Shown in pieces: positions 1 through 6,084 of a DNA stretch of 8,798 nt. A model generated the notes under the pieces. That model saw only the letters and a program-made list of their open reading frames with translations, was not told the origin of the DNA and made no database searches. This DNA is from Anaerolineales bacterium (GTDB lineage Bacteria; Chloroflexota; Anaerolineae; Anaerolineales; Villigracilaceae): the NCBI GenBank assembly GCA_028689195.1, contig JAQTWR010000097.1, positions 1-8,798 on the forward strand, written 5' to 3'. The first letter of the stretch is position 1; each line of letters begins with the position of its first letter. The position numbers were made by a program, and so were the translations under genes.

Positions 1-64
1 CCACGGCTTTTTGCAGAGCATTGCTTTTAGTTTGTTGGGAAGATTTGTATGCTTTGGGCGACAT
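1..64 (-). CDS. Partial regulator-like gene, N-terminus only (possible TetR family)
   Basis: The reverse strand opens with ATG at 64-62 and stays open for 21 codons to the window edge, so only the N-terminus is visible: MSPKAYKSSQQTKSNALQKA, then V. A GAGAG-type ribosome binding site lies about 8 bases upstream. The short basic, Ser/Gln-rich start followed by what looks like the beginning of a helix (ALQKAV) is compatible with the N-terminal arm and first helix of TetR-family repressors, many of which start MSPR or MSPK. This is too little to prove a family. The main support is context: two tandem inverted repeats cover the promoter directly upstream, as expected for an autoregulated repressor. 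A MarR-type or other regulator is also possible. Confidence 0.5.
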   Translation of the reverse strand, partial: MSPKAYKSSQQTKSNALQKAV

Positions 65-79
65 AGTTTTCTCTCTGGT

Positions 80-120
80 TTAGTAAGTTGTTACTAATTT
101 AGTATATGCTTACTAAATTA
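80..120 (-). promoter_or_regulatory. Double palindromic operator overlapping a candidate promoter
   Basis: Two 18-bp inverted repeats lie in tandem. The first, 80-97, is TTAGTAA-GTTG-TTACTAA with perfect arms. The second, 99-116, is TTAGTAT-ATGC-TTACTAA with one mismatch; shifted by a few bases its arms extend to ten perfect pairs (95-104 with 111-120). The centres are 19 bp apart. On the reverse strand a candidate -35 (TTGATA, complement of 119-124) and -10 (TAAATT, complement of 96-101) are separated by 17 bp, so the second palindrome fills the spacer and the first covers the likely transcription start before the ATG at 64. The arrangement fits cooperative repressor dimers on one promoter. 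The promoter assignment is inferred; the palindromes are seen directly. Confidence 0.65.
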
Positions 121-128
121 TCAAGGGT

Positions 129-158
129 AAAAAAGCCGCAGTCCAAAAACCGCGGCTT
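129..158 (-). terminator. Rho-independent terminator of the six-gene leftward unit
   Basis: AAGCCGC (133-139) pairs perfectly with GCGGCTT (152-158) around a 12-base loop. Read leftward, the stem is followed by a run of T residues (complement of 129-134). It lies about 18 bases past the TAA stop of the small membrane protein gene, so it closes that transcription unit and insulates the regulator-like gene at the left edge. Confidence 0.85.
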
Positions 159-175
159 GGAAGTTTCAGGTTGTT

Positions 176-670
176 TTATGATGTTGTTATTTGTTCGATT
201 TTTTCTTTGGCGGCGCTTGCATCATCCAAACTTGCAAACGACCCCAGATTGGCTTTGTGCTCATCGCCAAAAGTGAATTTCAATCCATAGGTGGACGGTC
301 CATCAGACCAATCATGGGTCATGATCTCTATAGATGTCAATTGAATAAAAGAATACTTCCTCTCGCGCAAAGGCATGATCACATTCTCGTAGGCGTGGCG
401 AATGGTTCGTGTGACGGGATCAACCGTCAGCGTTTGATTCAACCCAAAGATCGCCGAAGCAAGAATGGACAGGCTGACGGAAATTGCGCCTAGCGAAATG
501 AGAGAAAAGAAAATCACCGGCACGCCAAAACCTGTCCACCGAGGTTTGATAAGTAGTTCGTAGGGCGCTAGCCAGGGAAGTAAACTAACGATGGAAAGGA
601 ATACCCGCATGCCAGCGGGAACGCGCTCTTTGATTTGAATTTGTCCATTGCTTTCTATGATACCTGCCAT
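176..670 (-). CDS. Small membrane protein with cytoplasmic PH-like domain
   Basis: This 164-residue protein is not a family I can name firmly. Residues 21-40 and about 48-74 are hydrophobic and probably form a two-helix membrane hairpin. Residues 78-163 are soluble, with a beta-rich pattern ending in an amphipathic helix. The layout (LTVDPVTRTI, MPLRERKYSF, a DGPSTYGLKF strand, then SLDDASAAKEKIEQ) resembles bacterial PH-like domains tethered to the membrane; this is inference from pattern only. The start is supported by a strong AGGAGG site about 9 bases before the ATG. It is the last gene of the leftward operon, 60 bases after the NmrA-like gene, and is followed by a terminator. A role as a membrane accessory to the upstream CPBP and oxidoreductase proteins is possible but unproven. 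Confidence 0.8.
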   Translation of the reverse strand: MAGIIESNGQIQIKERVPAGMRVFLSIVSLLPWLAPYELLIKPRWTGFGVPVIFFSLISLGAISVSLSILASAIFGLNQTLTVDPVTRTIRHAYENVIMPLRERKYSFIQLTSIEIMTHDWSDGPSTYGLKFTFGDEHKANLGSFASLDDASAAKEKIEQITTS

Positions 671-730
671 GATGTTAACCTCCTGTTTTGAAAAGAATGG
701 TCGCGGCGCTGACGTGAGTGAGTTTGATGT

Positions 731-1609
731 TCATGCTGTTATTTTATTTCTTTTACACCATTCTTTCAATGTGATGCGCGGCGCGCCCAGCAAGCGGTTC
801 GCTTCTTCGGGCGAGCCGTCTTCGCCCCAGCGTTCGTAATGTCCCATCAAGGTGGACATGCTTTTCCATTCGGTGTTGAAAGATAATGCTCCAAGAATTG
901 ATAACATCTTTGTAGAAATCGGCGCGATTTTTATATGTGGCGCGGCAATCTCTGTATAGATTTTCATCGCTTCGCCCATTGTGAATGCTTCGGGTCCAAA
1001 AATGTAAAGTTCCTTGTTCAAGGCTTCATCGCTTTGATAACTCTGCGAAACCATGCGGGCATAATCTTCGGCGGCAATCCAATGTAATTGGTGGATTTGA
1101 TGCCCGATCAACGAAATATTTTTTCCTTGAACGAATAACGGCAGAGTCTCCATGAACCACGTACAGCGGAAGATGGTGTACGGCACCCCGCTGGATTTGA
1201 ACGCCGCTTCGCCTCTGACCTTTGACCTGCTCTCTGGCGTATCGGCTTTTTTCTCGCTGAGGGCGTACGCCGAGATCAACGTGACGCGTCCAACGCCAAC
1301 GGCTTTGGCAGTCTCAGCAATGCGCTTCACACCCAGATGGTCGGCGCGTTCAAAGTCCGCTTCGCTGGGTCCGCCTTTCACGTTGACATGGACTCCGTCA
1401 CAGCCTTGCATGGCAGACTTGAGCGAGTCCGCGTCTTCATAATCGCCTTTGATGAATTCGTGTCCTTCGCCGAGCATGGACTTTGCCTTCTCGATATTCC
1501 GCGCCAAAATGCGGACGTTGAATCCATCTGCCTTGAGTTGTTGCGCGACGGGTTTTCCCAACATGCCCGTCCCGCCGATAACGAGAATGCGTTTGTTTGT
1601 AGTTGTCAT
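731..1609 (-). CDS. NmrA-like NAD(P)-binding Rossmann protein (atypical SDR)
   Basis: The 292-residue product starts with a Rossmann strand and the dinucleotide loop GGTGMLG (residues 12-18). R34 and R37 (ILARN) follow the second strand, a position that often favours NADP(H). The GDYEDADSL motif (55-63) is typical of NmrA/NAD_binding_10 proteins. There is no YxxxK catalytic pair of classical short-chain dehydrogenases in the usual place, which fits the atypical group whose members act as redox sensors, quinone reductases or isoflavone-reductase-like enzymes. The length is normal for the family. I chose the ATG at 1609 because the Rossmann fold begins right there, an AAAGGA site lies about 9 bases upstream, and it overlaps the stop of the CPBP gene as ATGA, implying translational coupling. 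Substrate unknown. Confidence 0.9.
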   Translation of the reverse strand: MTTTNKRILVIGGTGMLGKPVAQQLKADGFNVRILARNIEKAKSMLGEGHEFIKGDYEDADSLKSAMQGCDGVHVNVKGGPSEADFERADHLGVKRIAETAKAVGVGRVTLISAYALSEKKADTPESRSKVRGEAAFKSSGVPYTIFRCTWFMETLPLFVQGKNISLIGHQIHQLHWIAAEDYARMVSQSYQSDEALNKELYIFGPEAFTMGEAMKIYTEIAAPHIKIAPISTKMLSILGALSFNTEWKSMSTLMGHYERWGEDGSPEEANRLLGAPRITLKEWCKRNKITA

Positions 1610-2334
1610 TTCTTTATTCCTTTTCGACTCATCAGAATCATGGATGTGATGATGACCACATCCTGCGCGAAGTGGACTGCCCACGCGATGAATAATCCCT
1701 GCGTTTCGATGAGACTCATCGCCAGCAGCCAGCCGAGAAATCCCGCCATCAGCGCTCCGACCACGCCGCTTGGCTGACCGAAGTAATGCGGAGCGCCGAA
1801 GACGATGCCAGAAATCAGGATGATGACAGAGACCGAGAGAATTCCATACAGCGGCGAGACGATTCCCATGCGGAAGATGGCTTCTTCGGAGAAGGCATTT
1901 GCAATCGAGAAAAGAATCGCCCATGCCAATATCCTCCAAATCTCCGAGGTTTTCAAAACCCCGGAGATTTTTATATTTGCTTTTTTCACTTGCAGGAACA
2001 TGAAGATGCCAGTGGCAAGCGTGATGAAAAATCCCATGCTGATGGCGACTTTAAGCCATGTTTCCTTACCTGTGATTCCAAGCCAGTTGATTTTGCTGAT
2101 GTGTACGTTCACATCTCCGAAGCGGAAGAAGGTTGCAAAGTTTTCGGGGCTTAGAAAATAAGTGAAGGTCAAAACCAGCGCGGCAAGAATCAATTGCATG
2201 GATTGAAACTTGATCTGCGAATCAATCACCGCGTTGGAGTGGAACACGGTTTTGATGTTGGCAGTGACAGGTCGAAGGGCGAAAATGCCTGCGAGGGCGA
2301 GTCCAATTATCAGGGCGGTAAGAAGCGGAATCAT
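1606..2334 (-). CDS. CPBP family intramembrane glutamic protease (second copy)
   Basis: This 242-residue, highly hydrophobic protein has about six to seven membrane segments. All three motifs of the CPBP (CAAX protease and bacteriocin-processing, Abi/Rce1-like) family are present: EEAIFR with E150, E151 and R155; F179 with H183 (FGAPH); and H221 with D225 (HFAQD). An active intramembrane protease is therefore plausible. The family includes prenyl-protein CAAX proteases and bacterial members with immunity, maturation or unknown roles; the substrate here cannot be read. The ATG at 2334 overlaps the stop of the FAD oxidoreductase gene as ATGA, and its own stop overlaps the next start in the same way. 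Residues 122-132, in the loop before the EExxxR helix, are encoded by a 33-bp palindrome. It is clearly different in sequence from the other CPBP protein of this operon, so it is not a recent duplicate. Confidence 0.92.
   Translation of the reverse strand: MIPLLTALIIGLALAGIFALRPVTANIKTVFHSNAVIDSQIKFQSMQLILAALVLTFTYFLSPENFATFFRFGDVNVHISKINWLGITGKETWLKVAISMGFFITLATGIFMFLQVKKANIKISGVLKTSEIWRILAWAILFSIANAFSEEAIFRMGIVSPLYGILSVSVIILISGIVFGAPHYFGQPSGVVGALMAGFLGWLLAMSLIETQGLFIAWAVHFAQDVVIITSMILMSRKGIKK
1938..1970 (-). repeat. 33-bp palindrome inside the second CPBP gene
   Basis: AAATCTCCG (1938-1946) mirrors CGGAGATTT (1962-1970), and the inner GGTTTT (1948-1953) mirrors AAAACC (1955-1960) around C1954. 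Fifteen of 16 pairs match in DNA; the only mismatch (A1947/C1961) becomes a G-U pair in the leftward mRNA, so the whole arm can pair. It is read in frame as residues 122-132 of the CPBP protein. It resembles AATCTCCG-type palindromes I associate with intergenic repeats in Anaerolineae; this is recollection, not a search result. Confidence 0.75.
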
Positions 2335-4469
2335 CTTTTCCTCTGATTCAACAACTTCAGCGCATGAGTCTCGGCGTCGTTGCCCTGATATGAACCGACG
2401 AGATTTCCATTCGAGTCCAGCACGGCGAGCGCGAGAATCTTATTTGTATCTTTCAAGCCAAACGCCTTCGTCGTACTCCCATCCCAATCGGGAAAGATAA
2501 GCACATAGTCCGCTGAGTTTGCTTCGGCGGGAAGAGACGCGGCGGCTTTGGCATAATTCTCCTTCATGGCTTTTTCTGCGAAGCCGCGAAAGAGTTTGGG
2601 AATGAAACGCAAATCCACGATGTTGGCGACGAGAAGCGATTCAGCGGCGTGATATTTTTCATCGGCGCGTATCGCCGCGTTGACCTTTGCCGCATCGTCC
2701 GCTGTTTCCTGCGTGTGGAACAACAACACAGCGGGTTTGCCGATCTCATGCAAGTTCACTTCGCGATTCGAGCCGATGGCTTTTAGGATTGGTAATTGCA
2801 GGCTCTGCCCTAAGCCTGTCGAAAGGTTGGAAAGTGAAGGCTGGTAATTAGCGCTTGGTAATAGGTTGCCGTCAACTGTCAACTGATTACTGTCAACTGA
2901 TAACTGTTCACTCGGCGCTGCCATCAAAACCACATCCGTTCCTTCGACATAACCGATGACCATACGCGCCGTCTCTTGTCCCGACATCATTGCCGCGCTC
3001 ATACCGCCTGCGAAAGCCCACGCGCCTGTGAGGAAGAGATTCGGAATCGGCGTCTTGGCTGGCAAGCGATTCATGTAAACGTTATCCACGCTTTGCTCTG
3101 TGCCGTAGATCGCGCCATTCGTGTTGCGGCTGTATTTCCAGTTGGTGAGCGGCGTGCCGACTTCCATGTATTGGATGTGCGTACGAAGATTCGGAATCAA
3201 TTTTTCGGCGCGGTCAATTAACACATTGGCGGCATCGAATTTGATTTCGTTGTACTGCGGGTTATTGCTGTAATTTTCCAGATTGCCGCCCGTGCCCCAT
3301 TGGTTGTCGCTGTTCCAATCGGCGAGCGCGAACAGCCCCAACACCGATCCGCCCGCAGGCGCGCAATCAGGATCGGCGACGTTGTAATAGGTGAGTCCCA
3401 TGCCCGTGTTGGCGAAATCGCCTTTCATCGCGGCGGCATAATCCTTGCCGATGTTGTAACTCGCGGGTAAAAACATCTCGTGATGCGTCCAACCTTCGGC
3501 GCTCAAATCGCAATCCAAGCCGAGATACACAACAAGATTGGAAGCCGACGGTTTGCCCGCTTCGATTTTTTGAACATACTCCGCGGGTAGATGATCGCGT
3601 CCGATGAATTTCAACAGCGTATCGGGAGCGTTGGCATTGCTGATAATGACATCCGCTTCGACGCGCAAACCCTTTTCGGTCTCGACTGCCACAGCGCGTC
3701 CATCCTTGACCTCGATGCGGTTCACCGTTTGCCGATAGCGAATCTCGCCTCCGTGCTTTTTCAGCGTCGCTTCGATGGCGCGGCTCATTGCCATGCTTCC
3801 GCCTTCGGGATAGTATGCGCCCATCAGGTGATAACTGACCCACGGGAAGATGTAAACCGCGGCGTTGAGCGTTTCGGGCGGAAGCCCGTAATAGCCCCAC
3901 AGAGTTGAGATGACCGTTTTCAGTTCCGCGTCTTGAATGAACTGACTCATGTACTCGTCCCAACTCATGGACATTGCCGCGAGCATCTTGGGATATTCGA
4001 TTGGCATCTGCTCCATAGGCGGACGAATCCCCGCCTCGCCTTCCGCGCCGAAGCGGCGCACCTGCCAGAAGGTCTCGATCATATCGGCGATGATGGCATG
4101 AATCCCCTTGCGCTCGTGCGGAAAATGCTTGACCAACTCCGCTTCGTATTTCACAACATCCGCATGGGCAGTGACTTCATGCTTCGGGAAGCGCGCCGTA
4201 TAAAACGGATCCATGCGATGAAAATGCACCTGATCCAACACGCCCAAATCTTTCAGCACGGGGTAAGCCCATCCACCTGGAGCCGCGCCATCGAGCGCGT
4301 GCAGAGCAACCTCGAAGCGATATTTTCCGCGCCGAAATTCGTGGGCGTATCCGCCAGGGACGGCGTGATGTTCGAGAACCAAAACTTTCTTCCTCGCCTT
4401 CGCGAGATACGTGGCGGCGCTTAATCCGCCAAGCCCTGCGCCGATAACGATGATGTCAAATTTTTCCAT
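2331..4469 (-). CDS. CrtI/retinol-saturase-like FAD oxidoreductase with C-terminal thioredoxin-like domain
   Basis: The 712-residue product opens with an FAD-binding Rossmann fold: GAGLGG (G10, G12, G15), E33 at the end of strand two, and the PGGYAHEFRRG segment typical of phytoene desaturase, carotenoid isomerase and retinol-saturase relatives. The matching C-terminal FAD motif is at residues 477-504 (NLFLTGAWAFAGGMSAAMMS and onward). These enzymes desaturate, saturate or isomerise polyene lipids; the substrate here is unknown. The typical family length ends near residue 510. What follows is a linker of repeat-like sequence (about 520-561) and an extra domain of about 145 residues (HEIGKPAVLLFHTQE..., FPDWDG..., VLDSNGNLVGSYQG) with a redoxin-like strand pattern and no CxxC pair. 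The ATG at 4469 is chosen because the Rossmann strand starts there and AAGGAAA lies about 9 bases upstream. The stop overlaps the next start (ATGA). Confidence 0.92.
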   Translation of the reverse strand: MEKFDIIVIGAGLGGLSAATYLAKARKKVLVLEHHAVPGGYAHEFRRGKYRFEVALHALDGAAPGGWAYPVLKDLGVLDQVHFHRMDPFYTARFPKHEVTAHADVVKYEAELVKHFPHERKGIHAIIADMIETFWQVRRFGAEGEAGIRPPMEQMPIEYPKMLAAMSMSWDEYMSQFIQDAELKTVISTLWGYYGLPPETLNAAVYIFPWVSYHLMGAYYPEGGSMAMSRAIEATLKKHGGEIRYRQTVNRIEVKDGRAVAVETEKGLRVEADVIISNANAPDTLLKFIGRDHLPAEYVQKIEAGKPSASNLVVYLGLDCDLSAEGWTHHEMFLPASYNIGKDYAAAMKGDFANTGMGLTYYNVADPDCAPAGGSVLGLFALADWNSDNQWGTGGNLENYSNNPQYNEIKFDAANVLIDRAEKLIPNLRTHIQYMEVGTPLTNWKYSRNTNGAIYGTEQSVDNVYMNRLPAKTPIPNLFLTGAWAFAGGMSAAMMSGQETARMVIGYVEGTDVVLMAAPSEQLSVDSNQLTVDGNLLPSANYQPSLSNLSTGLGQSLQLPILKAIGSNREVNLHEIGKPAVLLFHTQETADDAAKVNAAIRADEKYHAAESLLVANIVDLRFIPKLFRGFAEKAMKENYAKAAASLPAEANSADYVLIFPDWDGSTTKAFGLKDTNKILALAVLDSNGNLVGSYQGNDAETHALKLLNQRKR
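2791..2912 (-). repeat. Low-complexity repeat block forming a protein linker
   Basis: Three repeat types lie side by side. TCAACTG occurs at 2872-2878, 2879-2885 and 2893-2899, with a related ATAACTG at 2900-2906. GGTAAT occurs at 2791-2796, 2843-2848 and 2857-2862. CTGCCCTAAGCCTGTCGAAA at 2805-2824 resembles the widespread GCCCTGAGCCTGTCGAAGG element. Such strings are normally intergenic. Here the frame stays open across all of them and they encode about residues 520-561 of the FAD protein, a Ser/Leu/Asn/Gln-rich stretch unlike the domains on either side. Confidence 0.8.
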
Positions 4470-4484
4470 TTTTTGTTTTCCTTG

Positions 4485-4510
4485 ATTTATGTCGCGACAT
4501 AAATGTCGCG
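4485..4510. repeat. Perfect 20-bp palindrome with an extra half copy in the CPBP-FAD gap
   Basis: ATTTATGTCGCGACATAAAT (4485-4504) is a perfect palindrome centred between 4494 and 4495. A further partial copy, ATGTCGCG, follows at 4503-4510 and touches the stop codon of the CPBP gene. Together they fill most of the 41-base gap between the two genes. There is no T run after it, so it does not look like a terminator. It could be an intercistronic hairpin that protects mRNA ends or tunes FAD-gene expression, a protein binding site, or a dispersed palindromic repeat. Confidence 0.75.
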
Positions 4511-5347
4511 TTACGAATTCTTTATGCGATTGCGATACATCCAATATCCCGCGAGTCCCATCAGCAGGGACATTACAATGCTGTCGTTGGTCGGGGAGAG
4601 GATGAGACTGCTCCAATTGTTGGAAGCGATAAAGCCATTCAACAGGAAGGGCATACTGACAGCGTTGACGATTTGATGCAGCAGGAAGGTCGTCCACACG
4701 GTTTTGCTGGCAAGGCGAATCTCGCCGAAGAAAAATGCGGTGGGGAAGAGGACGATCAACCCAATGGCGAGAAAAACGGGAACGCCATACGGAGTCGCGG
4801 CTTGTAAATCTGCGCGAGGGAGGAAGTAATAGTAGTAAGGCAGATGCCATGCCCACCAGACGACAGCGACAATGGCATGATTCAACAGCGGATGAATCTT
4901 TGCCGCTTCGAGGCGCGGAGTTAAATATCCGCGCCACGCAAATTCTTCGAAGATGTTTTTCATGATCGAGCCAACGAATATCACCCCGACAGCGGAGAGA
5001 TACACGCCGAATCCTTGCGCGGCAAATCCGTCGGCGCTGATGGTTTTGAAAACGAGACTCAGCCCAAAGGTCAGAAGCGAAGCGAGCGGATAAATGAGAA
5101 GCGCCGCCAGATACCACTTCCAGCCTGAGATGAGATTCAGCCCAAAGCCCGAATCCTTCCAGCCATCGCCTCCAAATGCGCGGAGCAAGAATCCCGCGAG
5201 AGCAGGAGTCGTCAGCCAGACCAGCGCCCCCAAACTTTGCAACGGCGGCATAGTGTTGCCCGTCACGTCGTTGAGCCAAATGCCAAGCCAGCCGCCAAAA
5301 ACAGCGAAGAGCGAAACGATAACGATGTTGCGATTAGATTTGTTCAT
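4511..5347 (-). CDS. CPBP family intramembrane glutamic protease (first copy)
   Basis: The 278-residue protein is hydrophobic with about eight membrane segments. The CPBP catalytic motifs are complete: EEFAWR with E134, E135 and R139; W164 with H168 (WWAWH, the aromatic-xxxH motif); and H224 with N228 (HQIVN). The form RGYLxPRL after the first motif is typical of the family. Proteolysis inside the membrane is expected from these residues; the substrate is unknown. The start at 5347 has an AGGAA site 4-8 bases upstream (GTGAGGAACC then ATG). It is the second gene of the unit, 75 bases after padR, with a hairpin in between, and is followed by a 41-base gap holding a palindrome before the FAD gene. 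It shares only family motifs with the other CPBP protein encoded nearby, which suggests distinct jobs. Confidence 0.93.
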   Translation of the reverse strand: MNKSNRNIVIVSLFAVFGGWLGIWLNDVTGNTMPPLQSLGALVWLTTPALAGFLLRAFGGDGWKDSGFGLNLISGWKWYLAALLIYPLASLLTFGLSLVFKTISADGFAAQGFGVYLSAVGVIFVGSIMKNIFEEFAWRGYLTPRLEAAKIHPLLNHAIVAVVWWAWHLPYYYYFLPRADLQAATPYGVPVFLAIGLIVLFPTAFFFGEIRLASKTVWTTFLLHQIVNAVSMPFLLNGFIASNNWSSLILSPTNDSIVMSLLMGLAGYWMYRNRIKNS

Positions 5348-5375
5348 GGTTCCTCACATAAGATGCGTTGAATAG

Positions 5376-5397
5376 AACCGCCTTCAAGCAGGCGGTT
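5376..5397 (-). repeat. Intercistronic hairpin between padR and the first CPBP gene
   Basis: AACCGCC (5376-5382) and GGCGGTT (5391-5397) form a perfect 7-bp stem with an 8-base loop. In the leftward transcript the stem is followed by a mixed sequence (TCTATTC), not a T run, so it is a poor intrinsic terminator. It may partly reduce read-through from padR into the downstream genes, or stabilise a processed mRNA end. Confidence 0.55.
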
Positions 5398-5422
5398 TGA
5401 AAATTCGAGCGATTTCGATAGG

Positions 5423-5980
5423 CTATTTCAGGGGCGGCAGTTTATTGATTTTTTTGATCGTTTTATCGAGCCACGCCAATTCGGATTTGTAATAGTCCGC
5501 GCCGTAATCGGCGGTGAGTTTCCAGAGTTGACTCATGCGCGTCATGCCTTCGCGCGCGGAATTCTCTTCCACCGAAGCGGGGATTTGAGTGTGGAAGGCT
5601 TCCAGCATTTCGCGGATGTTGTTCGCGCGCGCTTTCAAAAGTTCGATGATCTCTTCGTTGGAACTGGCGTGCGAAAAAAAGATTTGAATCAGCCAGGCTT
5701 CGCGCGTGGCGGCGAGGGGCAGGGGTGTGACAACCCAGCGATGCAATTCGCTTCTTCCTTCCTCTGTGATTTGATATTGTTTGCGATTGGGCTTTCCCTC
5801 GCCTTGAATGATCTGCGATTCTACGAAGCCGTCTTTTTCCAAAGTTTCCAACGCCTTATAAATATGACTCTGCGCGGCAGACCAAAAATGCGCGACCGAT
5901 TGGTCGAAGAATTTTTTTAGGTCATAACCCGTCATGGGTTGGTATTCGAGAAATCCGAGAATGGCGTGGGCGAGCGGCAT
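5423..5980 (-). CDS. PadR family transcriptional regulator
   Basis: The 185-residue protein matches the long PadR type. Residues 1-75 are a winged helix with the hallmark N-terminus LAHAILGFLEYQPMTGYDLK, a recognition region around FWSAAQSHIYKALETLEKDG, and a wing (GKPNRKQYQITEEG). Residues about 88-178 form the helical C-terminal dimerisation domain (Vir_AphA-like), with WLIQIFF and a final coiled-coil-like helix. PadR proteins usually repress neighbouring genes and release DNA when a small lipophilic or phenolic ligand binds. It is the first gene of the leftward unit and follows a near-consensus promoter, so control of itself and of the CPBP, FAD and NmrA genes is the simplest reading. The ribosome site is weak (AAAGGA, 6-11 bases before ATG). 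The start is fixed by the conserved N-terminus. Confidence 0.95.
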   Translation of the reverse strand: MPLAHAILGFLEYQPMTGYDLKKFFDQSVAHFWSAAQSHIYKALETLEKDGFVESQIIQGEGKPNRKQYQITEEGRSELHRWVVTPLPLAATREAWLIQIFFSHASSNEEIIELLKARANNIREMLEAFHTQIPASVEENSAREGMTRMSQLWKLTADYGADYYKSELAWLDKTIKKINKLPPLK

Positions 5981-6014
5981 GATTGTTCCTTTTGTTTTAT
6001 ATAACTACACGGGA

Positions 6015-6043
6015 ATATTATCAAATAGGCTTATATCTGTCAA
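6015..6043 (-). promoter_or_regulatory. Sigma-70-type promoter of the padR operon
   Basis: Read leftward, a perfect -35 TTGACA (complement of 6038-6043) and a -10 TAATAT (complement of 6015-6020) are separated by exactly 17 bp. Transcription would start near 6008, giving a leader of about 28 bases before the padR ATG at 5980. ATATAA (5999-6004) and TTATAT (6031-6036) flank the -10 as a loose inverted pair and could be part of a PadR operator, but this is weak. Confidence 0.75.
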
Positions 6044-6049
6044 GGGGTA

Positions 6050-6080
6050 AAATAAAAAATCCCCGAAACTTCGGGGATTT
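6050..6080 (-). terminator. Rho-independent terminator after the M50 protease gene
   Basis: AAATCCCCGAA and TTCGGGGATTT form a perfect 11-bp stem at about 6057-6080 around a very small loop. Read leftward it is followed by TTTTTTATTTTA. It lies just past the stop of the M50 gene and directly before the padR promoter, so it separates the two leftward units. Confidence 0.88.
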
Positions 6081-6084
6081 GAGT

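Noticed and set aside
1610..1939. Upstream in-frame extension of the NmrA-like gene by 110 codons
   Set aside because: It is the shadow of the second CPBP gene, rich in His/Arg/Cys with no family signal. The Rossmann fold begins at 1609.
1938..1970. Palindrome as a rho-independent terminator
   Set aside because: It lies in the middle of an intact coding sequence and has no T run on the leftward strand; the longer T stretch is on the antisense side.
2871..2912. Short TCAACTG repeats as a possible CRISPR array
   Set aside because: Units are only 7 bases with no regular spacers, and they are translated within a gene.
3367..3963. 198-codon open frame opposite-phase within the FAD gene
   Set aside because: Arg/His-rich translation with no domain pattern; it lies entirely inside a well-supported gene on the same strand.
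4470..5279. Upstream in-frame extension of the FAD oxidoreductase by 270 codons
   Set aside because: It overlaps the CPBP gene on the same strand in another frame, has arginine/serine-rich out-of-frame composition, and the conserved FAD fold starts at 4469 behind a ribosome site.
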